Part shown: one piece after another, positions 36,686 through 46,000 of the stretch
Layout of the letters: the number at the start of each line of letters is the position of its first letter
Numbering within the stretch: the stretch's first letter is position 1
Assembly (NCBI GenBank): GCA_035577545.1
Contig: DATLVI010000031.1
Span: forward strand, 1-64,000
Direction of reading: 5' to 3'
Origin: Verrucomicrobiia bacterium
GTDB lineage: Bacteria > Verrucomicrobiota > Verrucomicrobiia > Palsa-1439
DNA length: 64,000 nt
Notes under the pieces: generated by a model
Databases searched by the model: none
Seen by the model: the letters and a program-made list of their open reading frames with translations, nothing else
What the model was told of the DNA's origin: nothing
Translations under genes and position numbers: made by a program

Positions 36686-37189
36686 TCATTCAGCGGTTGC
36701 CATTTCCTGGTCTCGCTGGGAATCGTTGCAGGCCAACGGCTGGAATGCCGGACCGGTGGTCAGCACCTCAATCGCGCGGTCGTCGTCGGATGTTCTGAAA
36801 ACCAGATAATGACGGTCACAATCCCTTTGCGAAGTATAAGAATAGAGAACTTCAATTCCCGCGTTGGCGAGCTCGACACCAATCTGATCTACCCAGCCCG
36901 AGCGATTGATTGGGCCTATCAAGATGACGGGGTTGATCTGACATTGGAACCCGGCGGCCTTAAGGACCCGCGTGGTTTTGACCGCATTCGTCGTCGCCAA
37001 CAGGAGCACGACGCCGTCACGGTTGCAGTAAGAGCGCATTGTTAACACTTCGATATCGGGGTGCAACGCAATCACTGCTGTTGCGCTGGTTTCCGGTGGC
37101 TCATGGCCGATTAGTACGGAAATCTCGGTTTCTCGACGGGCAATGGACACATCATCCTCCTTGTTGATTTCAAAAATTCCTTGTTGCAT
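36686..37189 (-). CDS. ACT-domain-like protein of unknown function
   Basis: 167 residues, soluble. The pattern RRETEISVLIGHEPPE, then VLLLATTNAVKTTRVLKAAGFQC and ISRSGWVDQIGVELANAGIEVLYSYTSQRD-like text fits tandem ACT domains, ligand-binding regulators of metabolism. No enzymatic domain. It is monocistronic, with the palindromic box 36 nt upstream of the start at 37189. The ligand cannot be told from sequence. Confidence 0.7.
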   Translation of the reverse strand: MQQGIFEINKEDDVSIARRETEISVLIGHEPPETSATAVIALHPDIEVLTMRSYCNRDGVVLLLATTNAVKTTRVLKAAGFQCQINPVILIGPINRSGWVDQIGVELANAGIEVLYSYTSQRDCDRHYLVFRTSDDDRAIEVLTTGPAFQPLACNDSQRDQEMATAE

Positions 37190-37224
37190 GGCTTGATAGT
37201 AGGTTTGCGGTCGTGCCGGCGCTA

Positions 37225-37240
37225 TGGGGTGTTTGCCCCA
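37225..37240 (-). promoter_or_regulatory. Palindromic box 5 (TGGGGC-AAAC-ACCCCA)
   Basis: Toward the ACT gene it reads TGGGGCAAACACCCCATAGCG. N4 spacing; the 3' half and the ATAGC extension are exact. Located 36 nt upstream of the start. Confidence 0.75.
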
Positions 37241-37322
37241 TCGGGGATCCTGAATCCCGGCAATCTCTGGGCACGGCGACGGCGTGAACCAACACCCTGT
37301 GCGTTGCGTCGAAAACGAAGAA

Positions 37323-37350
37323 GAGGCCGGTCCGCTTTCAAACCGGCCTC
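37323..37350. terminator. Hairpin terminator GAGGCCGGT / ACCGGCCTC
   Basis: 9-bp perfect stem with 10-nt loop and pyrimidine-rich flanks on both sides. It lies 100 nt after the end of the sigma factor-WIESEK operon and could stop it on the minus strand. Confidence 0.6.
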
Positions 37351-37448
37351 CTTCTCTTCTTGCTTGCGTACCGGCGTCAGTGTTGTGAGGTCGGCGTGTG
37401 GAACGCCTTTTTGAGGGGCGCCGGTAGCGCGCGCAAGCTCCCGGGAGG

Positions 37449-37670
37449 CTACCCCCCCTCTTTCACTTGCATTGCGTCCTGTATGGCCCGATTCCAGACG
37501 TGGCGTTTCCACTCAGGAAAATGCCGGTGCGACCATTCATGAGCGGCGCACTCCCAGCCGATGTCGCGGCCGGCTTTCTCGCTTTCGATCCACTTGTACG
37601 TTCTAATCTCTTCTCGCTGAGATTGGATGATATCAGCAAGAGGATCTGGTCTTTGTGTTCGTTGCGCCAT
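37449..37670 (-). CDS. Small KWIESEK-motif protein, copy 2, coupled to the sigma factor
   Basis: 73 residues from ATG 37670. It shares REEIRTYKWIESEKAGRDIG and the following WECAAHEWSHRHFPEWKRH with the protein at 5297-5542. Its start overlaps the stop of the sigma factor gene as TGATG, so translation is probably coupled. No anti-sigma domain or membrane segment is recognisable, yet its position is where an anti-sigma factor would normally sit. Function unknown. Confidence 0.75.
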   Translation of the reverse strand: MAQRTQRPDPLADIIQSQREEIRTYKWIESEKAGRDIGWECAAHEWSHRHFPEWKRHVWNRAIQDAMQVKEGG

Positions 37671-38275
37671 CACCAACAATTCCCGCCTTCCGGCAGGACC
37701 GGGTCTGGGCTACGCTGTGCGAACCAACGGACGGCGTTGGAAGCGTTTCGGGAACCGATGCCGGCGGAATCCGCGAGAAGAGCGGACGCGGTCCGGGCGA
37801 TCTCCTTGCGGTGTCTAACAATCGCGGGATGGCTGACCCGCAATTCCCGCGCCACCTCACACACGCCGAAGTCATGCATCAGAAGAAACAGAATCTGCTG
37901 CTGCATCGCGGTCAATCGCGGAACCAGCAGGTCAACGATGTCCCGTGTGATTAATTCGCTGCGCAGATCGATTGGATCGGGTGTTTCCAGCCAGGCACCG
38001 AGACCGCCGTCGCCATCATCGTCCCCCTGATCCAGCGGCACGAGGTTATTGCTGCGCTTGATCGAATTAATGCTGCGGCCGCGGTCGAGGTAGCCGCGGG
38101 CGCGAAAGTGGCAACCCTGGAGATACCAACTCAGTGTCTGCCCCGGCCGCTCTGCCTCCGCCTGCACAAGGTGGATGAACATCTCCTGAATCAGGTCCTT
38201 CTGCAGGTCGAGATCGCTGGTTAACCTGGCCGCAATCCCGTGCAGTTGTTTGACGATTTGATGATCCTCTATCAT
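37670..38275 (-). CDS. Small sigma-70 family (ECF-like) sigma factor
   Basis: 201 residues. Region 2 is at about 10-80 (SDLDLQKDLIQEMFIHLVQ, SWYLQGCHFRARGYLDRGRS). After a linker with an acidic GDDDGDGG stretch, region 4 lies at about 118-165 (LTAMQQQILFLLMHDFGVCEVA, RELRVSHPAIVRHRKEIA). A C-terminal tail of about 35 residues follows. It directs RNA polymerase to special promoters. A perfect palindromic box lies 54 nt upstream of its start, so it may control or belong to the regulon. No classical anti-sigma gene follows. Confidence 0.8.
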   Translation of the reverse strand: MIEDHQIVKQLHGIAARLTSDLDLQKDLIQEMFIHLVQAEAERPGQTLSWYLQGCHFRARGYLDRGRSINSIKRSNNLVPLDQGDDDGDGGLGAWLETPDPIDLRSELITRDIVDLLVPRLTAMQQQILFLLMHDFGVCEVARELRVSHPAIVRHRKEIARTASALLADSAGIGSRNASNAVRWFAQRSPDPVLPEGGNCW

Positions 38276-38328
38276 TTGTAATTGGCTTTCACGCTGGGAG
38301 GATAAGATGGGAGGCCCTGCGCACGATA

Positions 38329-38344
38329 TGGGGTGTTCACCCCA
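38329..38344 (-). promoter_or_regulatory. Palindromic box 6 (TGGGGT-GAAC-ACCCCA)
   Basis: Perfect palindrome followed by TATCG toward the sigma factor gene, 54 nt from its start codon. Confidence 0.8.
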
Positions 38345-38413
38345 CCGAGGATTTCAGGAAGACAACTTCCACGTGCGGGACCGGGGCTCGCGGATCGTCA
38401 ACTGGACACTTCC

Positions 38414-38881
38414 CTAACAAGCTTCCGGCGGGGGCGTGTTTTGTGACAGCCAGAAGTCCTTGATCGATTTGGCCATGTCATTGAGCTGGCTCGCCTCGGC
38501 CGGCTTGACCAGATACCCGTTGGCTCCCAGCCGATAGGCGGTAGCGACGTCCGCTTCCTCTTTGGAGGAACTGAGGATGATCACAATCGCCGCCACCTCG
38601 GGCTGTTGGCGAATCCATTTCAGGACGTCCAGCCCCATCACGCGGGGCAACTTCAAATCCAGCAGCACCAGGTACGGCAGCGGAAATTCCTCCCGATTCG
38701 CAAACTTGCCGGTGCCCTGGAAATAGTCGATGGCCTGCTGGCCATCGCTCGCGATCTGAATGGGATTCGGCACGCCCGCATTCTTCATGGCTCGTTGCAA
38801 GAAGAACATGTCGTTCTCGTCGTCTTCCACCAATAAGATGGTTCTTGTCACGGGTCTGACGCTTTCTGGAGCTGAATCCAA
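38414..38881 (-). CDS. Single-domain response regulator (CheY/Rcp1-like)
   Basis: 155 residues. Receiver fold with acidic pair Asp20/Asp21, phosphoacceptor Asp75 in LVLLDLKLPR, Ser of ILSSSKEE and Lys in LVKPAE. The insertion FQGTGKFANREEFPLPY after helix 2 is typical of the Rcp1 branch that partners phytochrome-like kinases. No output domain. The start lies 34 bp inside the end of the kinase gene, so the two are coupled. Confidence 0.9.
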   Translation of the reverse strand: MDSAPESVRPVTRTILLVEDDENDMFFLQRAMKNAGVPNPIQIASDGQQAIDYFQGTGKFANREEFPLPYLVLLDLKLPRVMGLDVLKWIRQQPEVAAIVIILSSSKEEADVATAYRLGANGYLVKPAEASQLNDMAKSIKDFWLSQNTPPPEAC

Positions 38882-40050
38882 AATCTACTTCCCTTGCCCA
38901 GGTCCGACTCGAATCCGAGTTGCGCGCCCATGCGCTCGGCCGCTTTACGTACAATGGTGAGTCCCACGCCCGTACCTTCATATTCGGCGGCCAGGTTGAT
39001 CCGCTCGAACATTCGGAAAATGCGTTCGTGGTTTTCGGCGGCGATGCCAATCCCGTTGTCCTGGATCCACACGCGGACCATGGATTGTTCACGGTCTTCC
39101 GCGCCAATCTCGATGTTTGGGATGGTTCCCGGCGCGATAAATTTCGAGGCGTTACCCAACAAATTCGAAAAACACTGCGTCAAGAACGCTTCGTTCCCCA
39201 GGACCGCCGGCAGCTTTCCTTGAATGTGAATCTCCGTTTTGTGTCCATTCGGGTACGTCGCGATGATGTCGCGCACGAGCCCGTCCAAATCCACCGGCAC
39301 CATCAGGCCTGGCGCATGGAGGACCTTGGAGTAGCTCAAGACATCCTGAATCAAACGGTCGAGACGGAGGGCTGAACGCATCACGCGCTGAAGAAGATCG
39401 ACTCCCCGTTCATCCAGTTTGCTGCCATAGTCGTCCAGGAGGACTTGAGCGAAGCCTTGCATCGACCGCAATGGCGCGCGCATGTCGTGCGAGACACTGT
39501 AGGAGAAGGCCTGCAATTCACCGATCGTTTCCTGAAGTTTGGCCGTGCGCTCCACCACCAGCCCTTCCAGTTTGGCGGTTTGGTTGGCGGTTTGATCGGC
39601 CAGTTGGTCTTTGGCCTGGTGCAATGCGTTTTCCGCGCCTTTGCGGTCGGTGATGTCGCGGATGTTGCATTGAATGACATCTTGTCCGTCTTCCTCGTAG
39701 ATATTGCTGACAAACTCCACTTCCCGGCGCAGGCCCGCTTTGGTCTGAAGCGGCAGATCCTCGTAGCGAATAAACTGTTTCTCCTGCAACTCTCGAAATG
39801 CCGCCCGACTAACTTCTTCATCCTTGAGCAGGCCGATTTCCCAGAGTTCCTTGCCCAGCAATTCCTCATGCGGGTAACCTAACAACTCCGACATGAACGG
39901 ATTGGCATCGATGATTTTTCGTGTAGCGGGGTCGAGAATGAGAATGCCGTCTCGAGCTGCCTCAAACAGACGGCGGTAACGGATCTCGGATACCCGCATG
40001 GCCGCGGGTGACTTCGGTCGCTTGACTTCGACTTCGGCGGTGTTGTTCAC
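38848..40050 (-). CDS. PAS-domain histidine kinase (phytochrome-type kinase module)
   Basis: 400 residues, cytosolic. PAS at about 25-135, coiled coil with repeated QTANQTAKLEGL (about 145-180), HisKA with His188 in SYSVSHDMRAPLRSMQGFA, and HATPase with N box LLGNASKFI, G1 DNGIGIAAE and G2 GTGVGL. The phospho-acceptor and catalytic parts resemble bacteriophytochrome kinases, but no GAF/PHY domain is present. Cognate of the Rcp1-like regulator downstream. A box lies 137 nt upstream. Confidence 0.9.
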   Translation of the reverse strand: MNNTAEVEVKRPKSPAAMRVSEIRYRRLFEAARDGILILDPATRKIIDANPFMSELLGYPHEELLGKELWEIGLLKDEEVSRAAFRELQEKQFIRYEDLPLQTKAGLRREVEFVSNIYEEDGQDVIQCNIRDITDRKGAENALHQAKDQLADQTANQTAKLEGLVVERTAKLQETIGELQAFSYSVSHDMRAPLRSMQGFAQVLLDDYGSKLDERGVDLLQRVMRSALRLDRLIQDVLSYSKVLHAPGLMVPVDLDGLVRDIIATYPNGHKTEIHIQGKLPAVLGNEAFLTQCFSNLLGNASKFIAPGTIPNIEIGAEDREQSMVRVWIQDNGIGIAAENHERIFRMFERINLAAEYEGTGVGLTIVRKAAERMGAQLGFESDLGKGSRFWIQLQKASDP

Positions 40051-40186
40051 TTCTCTGCTTCCCCTTTCCCTCCACTTGAGCGCTGCGACACCCGTCAGCA
40101 GCGCGCCTTCACACTCTAGGACACGGTCTTCCGAATTGGTTTTTATTACTGGAGAAACAATACGCCCGGTGCTGGGAGGGGCGCTA

Positions 40187-40202
40187 TGGGGTGTTCACCG
40201 TA
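40187..40202 (-). promoter_or_regulatory. Palindromic box 7 (TACGGT-GAAC-ACCCCA)
   Basis: Toward the kinase gene it reads TACGGTGAACACCCCATAGCG. One half is degenerate and overlaps a second small palindrome ACCGTACGGT. It lies 137 nt upstream of the start at 40050, in the gap after the NarL-type regulator. Confidence 0.65.
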
Positions 40203-40240
40203 CGGTAGATACCGTAAAGTCCAGCCCGCGCGGGACCGGC

Positions 40241-40912
40241 CTAGTGAATTGTCAACTGGACACTGCTCTCGATGATTCCCGCGCCGATGGCGTAGCGGGT
40301 GAGGCCGGAGATCTCGTGGATGTTGAGCTTGGCCATGAGATTCTGCCGATGCTTTTCGACCGTCTTGATGCTGATGCCGAGTTCCGCCGCGGTCTCTTTG
40401 TTGGCCTTGCCTTCGGCAATCAACTGGAGCACCTCCAACTCGCGCGAACTCAGGCTGGCAACTTTTTTCCGCAAGGCTTTCCCATTCGCGGGCACTTTTT
40501 GATTGTGCAACCGCTTGGAAATGGAAGCACTGAAGAAGGTGTTTCCCTTTTGCACTTCCCGAATCGCCACGGCCAGATTGTGGGAAGAGGTTTGTTTGAG
40601 CAGAAAACCCACCGCCCCGATCGCGATTGCCTGGTCGACGTACGCGTCATCGCTGTGGGCGGAGAGCATGATCACCTTGGTGTCCGGAATGGCCTTGCGG
40701 ATCTGCCGCGTGGCTTCCAATCCATTGAGGAGCGGCATCGCGATGTCCATCACGACCACCGCCGGACGAAGCTTCCGGGTCAGTTCCACCGCCTGGCGAC
40801 CGGTTTGCGCTTCGCCAACCACCTCAAGATCGTTCTCGCCCTCCAACAACTTCCGAAACCCCTCGCGAACGACCATGTGATCTTCTGCCAATAGGACAGT
40901 GATGCGTTTCAT
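40241..40912 (-). CDS. NarL/FixJ-family response regulator
   Basis: 223 residues. Receiver with Asp56 in VVVMDIAMP and Lys in FLLKQ, then LuxR-type helix-turn-helix at about 145-205 (LSSRELEVLQLIAEGKANKETAAELGISIKTVEKHR). The ATG at 40912 was chosen because AGGTG lies before it; an in-frame GTG is 6 nt upstream. It begins only 6 nt after the stop of the NarX-like kinase gene. NarL-type dimers bind short inverted repeats, so it is a candidate reader of the palindromic box. Confidence 0.92.
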   Translation of the reverse strand: MKRITVLLAEDHMVVREGFRKLLEGENDLEVVGEAQTGRQAVELTRKLRPAVVVMDIAMPLLNGLEATRQIRKAIPDTKVIMLSAHSDDAYVDQAIAIGAVGFLLKQTSSHNLAVAIREVQKGNTFFSASISKRLHNQKVPANGKALRKKVASLSSRELEVLQLIAEGKANKETAAELGISIKTVEKHRQNLMAKLNIHEISGLTRYAIGAGIIESSVQLTIH

Positions 40913-40918
40913 AGTCAC

Positions 40919-42100
40919 CTAAACTTTGGTTCGGGCAGAGACTTCATTAGCGAGTTTTCCGCCCCCCCCCCCCGCGCGGCCATTGGTGAACGGAATCTGC
41001 GCCCGGATAGTAGTACCTTTGCCGGGTGCGGATTCCACGTGAAAGCTGCCCCCGACCATCTCCACGCGCTCCCGCATGCCAAGCAATCCCAGGCGCTTGT
41101 TTTTCCTGGCGTCCAACATACGACTCACCTGGAAGGATTTGCCGTCGTCTTTGATGGTCACGCCCACGGCCCGCTGAAGTTTGTGAATGCTGACGTCCAC
41201 CCGGCTGGCGTGCGCATGGCGGGCGACATTCGTCAGCGCCTCCTGGACGACGCGATACAGGACCGTGCGCTTGACGCTGTCCAATTGCTCCACCGCGGCA
41301 TACACCGTTAGGCGCACGTGGACGCGCGACCGTTTTGAGAAGCTTTTTACAAACGTATGCAGCGCGGGTATCAACCCCAGGTCGTCCAACACCGTCGGGC
41401 GCAGTTCCCGCGCAAACCGATGCACGATGTCCACCGACTTTTCGACCATCCGTTGCGTGCTGGAGATTTTCTCCTGGAGATCCTTGGTGTTCACCGTGGC
41501 CGCGATCTTGAGCGCCGCCAAACGGACATTGATGCTGGTCAACGTCTGGGCGATTTCGTCGTGTAGCTCGCGGCTGATCCGTTTGCGTTCTTCCTCCTGC
41601 GCCAATAGAAGCTGGCGGGACAAATGCCGCAATTGTTCCTGCAATACCTGCGACTGCTCCAGCAGTTTACTGTAGTGCCGCTCGCTGTTGCGGAGGGATT
41701 CCTCCACCAATCTGCGCTGCACGACTTCCTTTTTCAACCGCCGGTTCGAGATCTTCAGGTCCGCGCTGCGCCGGTGCAACCTCCCGATCATTTGGGTCAA
41801 GCGGAGATTGGCCTCGCGCGCGGTCCGATGCGTCTTCTCGATGGGGGTGATGACCTCGGCAAAGAACGCCCCGGCCCGCCGGACCATCGTGTCACGGGTG
41901 CCGGGGGAGTAGCTCGGCAACACGAGGGCGACCAACGCCCGCTCGTGAATCCGGGCGAGATCCAATGTCTCCAGCCCGGTAAACATCGCCTGCCGGCCCA
42001 ATCTCCGTGCCGGCTGCAAGGCCGACTGCGGGCCTTGCTTCAGGTGTTTTCCCAGCGCCGCCGCATAGCGGCGCGCTATTCCGTTGTGCTTACGGGCCAT
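40919..42100 (-). CDS. NarX-type histidine kinase (HisKA_3), full-length copy
   Basis: 393 residues from ATG 42100 (GTG 42118 also in frame). No membrane segment. An N-terminal helical domain shared with its upstream neighbour (KHLKQGP, GLETLDLA) and a coiled coil lead to HisKA_3 with His180 in SRELHDEIAQTL, then HATPase with VVQEALTNVARHA, DDGKSFQ and GLLGMRERV. The last residues are encoded by a 12-base C run on the plus strand (RAGGGGGK), a slippage-prone tract. Cognate of the NarL-like regulator downstream. Confidence 0.9.
   Translation of the reverse strand: MARKHNGIARRYAAALGKHLKQGPQSALQPARRLGRQAMFTGLETLDLARIHERALVALVLPSYSPGTRDTMVRRAGAFFAEVITPIEKTHRTAREANLRLTQMIGRLHRRSADLKISNRRLKKEVVQRRLVEESLRNSERHYSKLLEQSQVLQEQLRHLSRQLLLAQEEERKRISRELHDEIAQTLTSINVRLAALKIAATVNTKDLQEKISSTQRMVEKSVDIVHRFARELRPTVLDDLGLIPALHTFVKSFSKRSRVHVRLTVYAAVEQLDSVKRTVLYRVVQEALTNVARHAHASRVDVSIHKLQRAVGVTIKDDGKSFQVSRMLDARKNKRLGLLGMRERVEMVGGSFHVESAPGKGTTIRAQIPFTNGRAGGGGGKLANEVSARTKV
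40962..40973 (-). repeat. Homopolymer of 12 G (coding strand) near the 3' end of the kinase gene
   Basis: Lies 14-18 codons before the stop. Length change by one base would alter only the C-terminal tail after ITFTNGRA-like sequence and the stop position, which sits next to the regulator start. Confidence 0.9.
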
Positions 42101-42797
42101 GTTGTTTGCCGTATCCACGGGCGAACCGACTTATGGTTTTAGCCGATTTTCCCACCAACCGTTGCGTGCTGGCAATTTCTTTTTTGAAGCCTTTGGTATT
42201 GATCGTGGCTTCCTGTTTGAGCGTCAACAGCCGGACATTGATGCCCAACAACGTCTGGGCGATTTCATCGTGCAGCTCGCGGCTGATCTTCTTTCGCTTG
42301 TCTTCCTGGGTCTGGAGAAGCTGGTGCGTCAGATGCCGCAACCGTTTCTGGAGGAGCCGGGATTCCTTCAACAGCCGGGCGTAATGGCCGCCGCTTTCCT
42401 TGAGGGCTTGCTCCGCGATCTTGCGCTGGGCGATTCCTTGTTTCAAGGACCGGTGGGAGACCGCCAAATCCGCCGTGCGCTGGCCGAGCGTCGTGTGAAG
42501 TTGGTTCAGGTGGGCGCCGGCCTTGATCTCGGCGCGATGCGTCTTCTCGATGGGCGTGATGGCCTCGGCAAAAAACAGCTCTGCCCGTTTGATAATCCCA
42601 TCCTGACTACTGGAGGCTTCCAGTGCGGCGAGTGCTGTCTCGTGAACCTTGGCCACGTCCAGCGTCTCCAGCCCGATGGCGGCCGCCCGGCGTCCCAACT
42701 CCCGAGCCGGTGCCAGGCTGGCCCGCGGGCCTTGCTTCAAATGCTTTCGCAAGGCTGTCGCATATGCCCGCGACAATTTGTTTAACTTTTTCTTCAT
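42090..42797 (-). CDS. Truncated NarX-like kinase paralogue lacking the ATPase domain
   Basis: 235 residues. Colinear with the kinase downstream over 220 residues (shared KHLKQGP, AEAITPIEKTHR, HYARLLKES and ISRELHDEIAQTLLGINVRLLTLK). It has the phosphoacceptor His176 but stops soon after RFAR, with no HATPase domain. Its last codons overlap the start of the full-length kinase. Either a degenerate tandem duplicate or a phosphotransfer or interfering partner; the intact H-box and full open frame favour a used gene. Box 65 nt upstream. Confidence 0.8.
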   Translation of the reverse strand: MKKKLNKLSRAYATALRKHLKQGPRASLAPARELGRRAAAIGLETLDVAKVHETALAALEASSSQDGIIKRAELFFAEAITPIEKTHRAEIKAGAHLNQLHTTLGQRTADLAVSHRSLKQGIAQRKIAEQALKESGGHYARLLKESRLLQKRLRHLTHQLLQTQEDKRKKISRELHDEIAQTLLGINVRLLTLKQEATINTKGFKKEIASTQRLVGKSAKTISRFARGYGKQHGP

Positions 42798-42863
42798 GAC
42801 AACGTGCGACTTCGTGCGTCACAATTCCACAGACACCCTCTTACAATTCCTTCCAGCCGGCTA

Positions 42864-42878
42864 TGGGGTAAAACCCTA
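42864..42878 (-). promoter_or_regulatory. Palindromic box 8 (TAGGGT-TTT-ACCCCA)
   Basis: Toward the kinase paralogue it reads GGTAGGGTTTTACCCCATAG. N3 spacing, 67 nt from the start at 42797. It also lies in the gap that serves the large DUF3494 gene on the other strand. Confidence 0.8.
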
Positions 42879-42938
42879 CCTTTTCGACGGCTCATCCGCT
42901 CCGTCGCGATTTCGGAAGCGACCTCCAGTCATCCCATC

Positions 42939-42954
42939 TGGGGTAACCACCCTA
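42939..42954 (+). promoter_or_regulatory. Palindromic box 9 (TGGGGT-AACC-ACCCTA)
   Basis: N4 copy that overlaps box 10 by two bases, 93 nt upstream of the DUF3494/Big_5 gene. The two form a tandem double site. Confidence 0.7.
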
Positions 42955-42968
42955 GGGTGAACACCCCG
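42953..42968 (+). promoter_or_regulatory. Palindromic box 10 (TAGGGT-GAAC-ACCCCG)
   Basis: Second half of the double site, followed by TAGTA toward the gene and ending 79 nt before the start at 43047. Confidence 0.75.
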
Positions 42969-43046
42969 TAGTAAAGAATTAGCCCACCCCATATTCTGTC
43001 CGCAGTTGATGGCAGAAATGAAACAGCAGTAGAAGGAGAAGAGTAC

Positions 43047-46000
43047 ATGAAAGCAGTTTATCCAATGGCGTTGGTAGTGAGCGGAACGAAGCAAATCATA
43101 ATGGGCCTTGCCCTTGCGGCTGCCGTGATGTTCCCGCGCACTGATGCGCTCGCCAAGCAGAGCGGGACGAGCATTCTCCACTTCAATTTTTCGTCGGCCA
43201 TGACGAACACCGGCGTCGATCCCGATGCCAGCGGCAACGTTACCGGCAAACTGACCCGTCAGGGGAACGCCAGCAACCAACAACTGAAGATTTCGCTGGC
43301 AAACCTGGATCCCAGCACGACGTATGAGCTGGCCGCCTTCCTCGGCGATGACACCAACTCAACGAGCGTGGCGGAGTTCACCACGGATTCGAAAGGCGCC
43401 TTTAAGATCACGTATGTGAAAAAGGCCACGGGAAACCCCAGTGCCAACCAGCATCCTCTCCCGGATGCGCTGAACCCGCTCAGAAACATCCGTGAACTGG
43501 ATATTGTCAACGGCAGTACGCAGACAGTTCTGCAGGTGGATCTGACCAATACAGGGAAACTGCAGTACCTGGTCAAACGTCTTATGGATAACGCCGGGTT
43601 AATTCCCGCCGCAGCCGGGCTGCTTCAGATCAAGGCCTCCGCGACCTTCGCCCAGTTTCGATTGACAGCTTCAGGTTTGACCCCAAACACGGCTTATGTG
43701 CTTACGATTAACGGAAACGCTGTTCAAACGAATACCAGTGATAGTGCGGGCAACCTGAATCTGACCTCTCTGCCTCCGGGTGCGCCGGATGTGCTCGATA
43801 TCCACGCGGTGGCACTGACAGATATTACCGGACACGTCGTCCTGACAGTCGGCGGCGGAAGTGGAGGAGTGGGCCTCCCCCTGGATGGTCAGGCGTCGGT
43901 TGCCCTTCGATCGGCAAATTCCTTTGTGGTTCTGGCAGGCTCCACAGTTACCAGCACCGGTAGTACGACGGTTGATGGCGATCTCGGAGTGAGTCCCGGC
44001 ACTGCGGTGGTTGGATTTCCACCCGGCTCGGTCATCGGGACCATATTCAACGTCACTCCCGGACCCGCGGCCACCGCCCAGGGCGACTTGACCACCGCGT
44101 TTAACGATGCCAAGGGACGAACTGTCGGTGCGATTACGGTTGCCGGCAATCTCGGTGGGCAAACTCTCACGCCGGGGCTCTATAAATCGACCTCCTCGCT
44201 GGAGATCTCCTCCGGGGATCTCACGCTTGACGCCCAGGGCGATGCGAATGCGGTTTTCATTTTCCAGATGGCGTCCACCCTGACCACGACATCGGGTCGC
44301 CAGGTGATCCTGAGCGGCGGCGCGAAGGCAGCCAACGTTTTTTGGCAGGTCGGCAGTTCCGCGACTCTGGGAACGGGCTCCTCCTTCAAGGGAACCATCA
44401 TGGCGGATCAATCCATCTCTCTGACAACCGGCGCAACGTTGGAAGGCCGAGCCTTGGCACGAATTGGCGCGGTCACCATGGACTCCAATACCATCGGATT
44501 GGCGATTCCGGCAGACATCGCTCCCACCGTGAGTTCCACGTTCCCGGCCAATGCCGCTACCGGTGTAGCCATCGGCGGGAACATTGCCGCTTTCTTCAGT
44601 GAGGCGATGAATCCCCTGACAATCACCACCGCCACCTTTACCCTGAAGCAAGGCGCAACGCCTGTGGCCGGCACGGTGACCTACGTCGGGGTAACCGCGA
44701 CCTTTAATCCCACAAGCACTCTCGCAGCCAGCACCATCTATACAGCCACGATTACCACCGGGGCCAAGGACCTGACCGGCAACGCGCTGGCCGCAGGCTT
44801 TAGCTGGAGTTTTACCACCGGCACGACCCTGGACACCACCGCACCGACCGTGAGTTCCACAATTCCCGCGAATGCAGCCACGGGTGTGGCAGTCGGCGGG
44901 AACATCGCCGCCACCTTCAGTGAAGCGATGGATCCCTCAACGATCACCACCAACACCTTTACCCTGAAACAAGGGGCCACGCCTGTGGCCGGCGCGGTGA
45001 CCTACGTCGGGGTAACTGCGACCTTTAATCCCACCAGCACTCTTGCAACCGGCACCACCTATACGGCCATGATTACCACCGGAGCCAAGGACCTTGCCGG
45101 CAATGCGCTGGCCGCAGGCTTTAGCTGGAGCTTTACCACCGGTGCAACCCCGGACACCACCGCACCGACCGTGAGTTCCACAGTCCCTACAAATGCGGCC
45201 ACCGGTGTGGCCATCGGCGGGAACATCGCCGCCGTCTTTAGTGAGGCGATGAATCCTCTCACGATCACCACCGCCACCTTTACCCTGAAGCAAGGGCTAA
45301 CACGTCTGGATGGCACGGTGACCTACGTCGGGGTAACCGCGACCTTCAATCCCACCAGTAATCTTGCACCCAGCACCACCTATACGGCGCAGATTACCGC
45401 CGGGGCGAAGGACCTGGCGGGCAATCCGCTGACAGTTAATTTTAATTGGAGCTTTACCACTGGCACGACCCCGGACACGACCGCACCCACCGTTAGTGCC
45501 ACCGTCCCCACCAATGGGGCCACGGATGTGGCGATCAACCAGACCATCAACGTCACTCTCAGTGAGGCGATGGACCCGTTGACGATCAACACCGCCACCT
45601 TGTTGCTGACAGGACCGGGGGCGACCGCCGTAACAGGAACCGTCGGCTATGATGTCCCGAGCAAGATTGCGACCTTTACACCGGCCAGCAGCCTTGACTC
45701 CAACACCGTCTATATAGCCACGCTCACCACGGGAGCCAAGGATCTAGCCGGCAATGCGCTGGCCGCTGATTTTAACTGGAGTTTTAGCACAGCTGCCACA
45801 CCGGCCGGGCAAGCGCCCGTCGCCATGGGAGCAGCGACCACGTTCGCGGTCCTGGGTGGTTCCACGGTCACCAGCCTCGGTACTACCACGGTGAATGGCA
45901 ATCTTGGAGTGAGCCCCGGCACTGCGGTGACTGGATTCTTTACAGTGGATGCCGGACCGGGAATAGTGAACGGGACGATCTACAACGTCACGCCCGGCCC

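Noticed and set aside
42090-42118. Frameshift joining the two NarX-like genes into one
   Set aside because: The downstream copy has its own N-terminus that repeats that of the upstream one, so these are two genes, not one broken gene.
44529-45812. Regular repeats that might be read as a CRISPR array
   Set aside because: The period is 321 bp, units are coding and there are no spacers; no cas genes are present.
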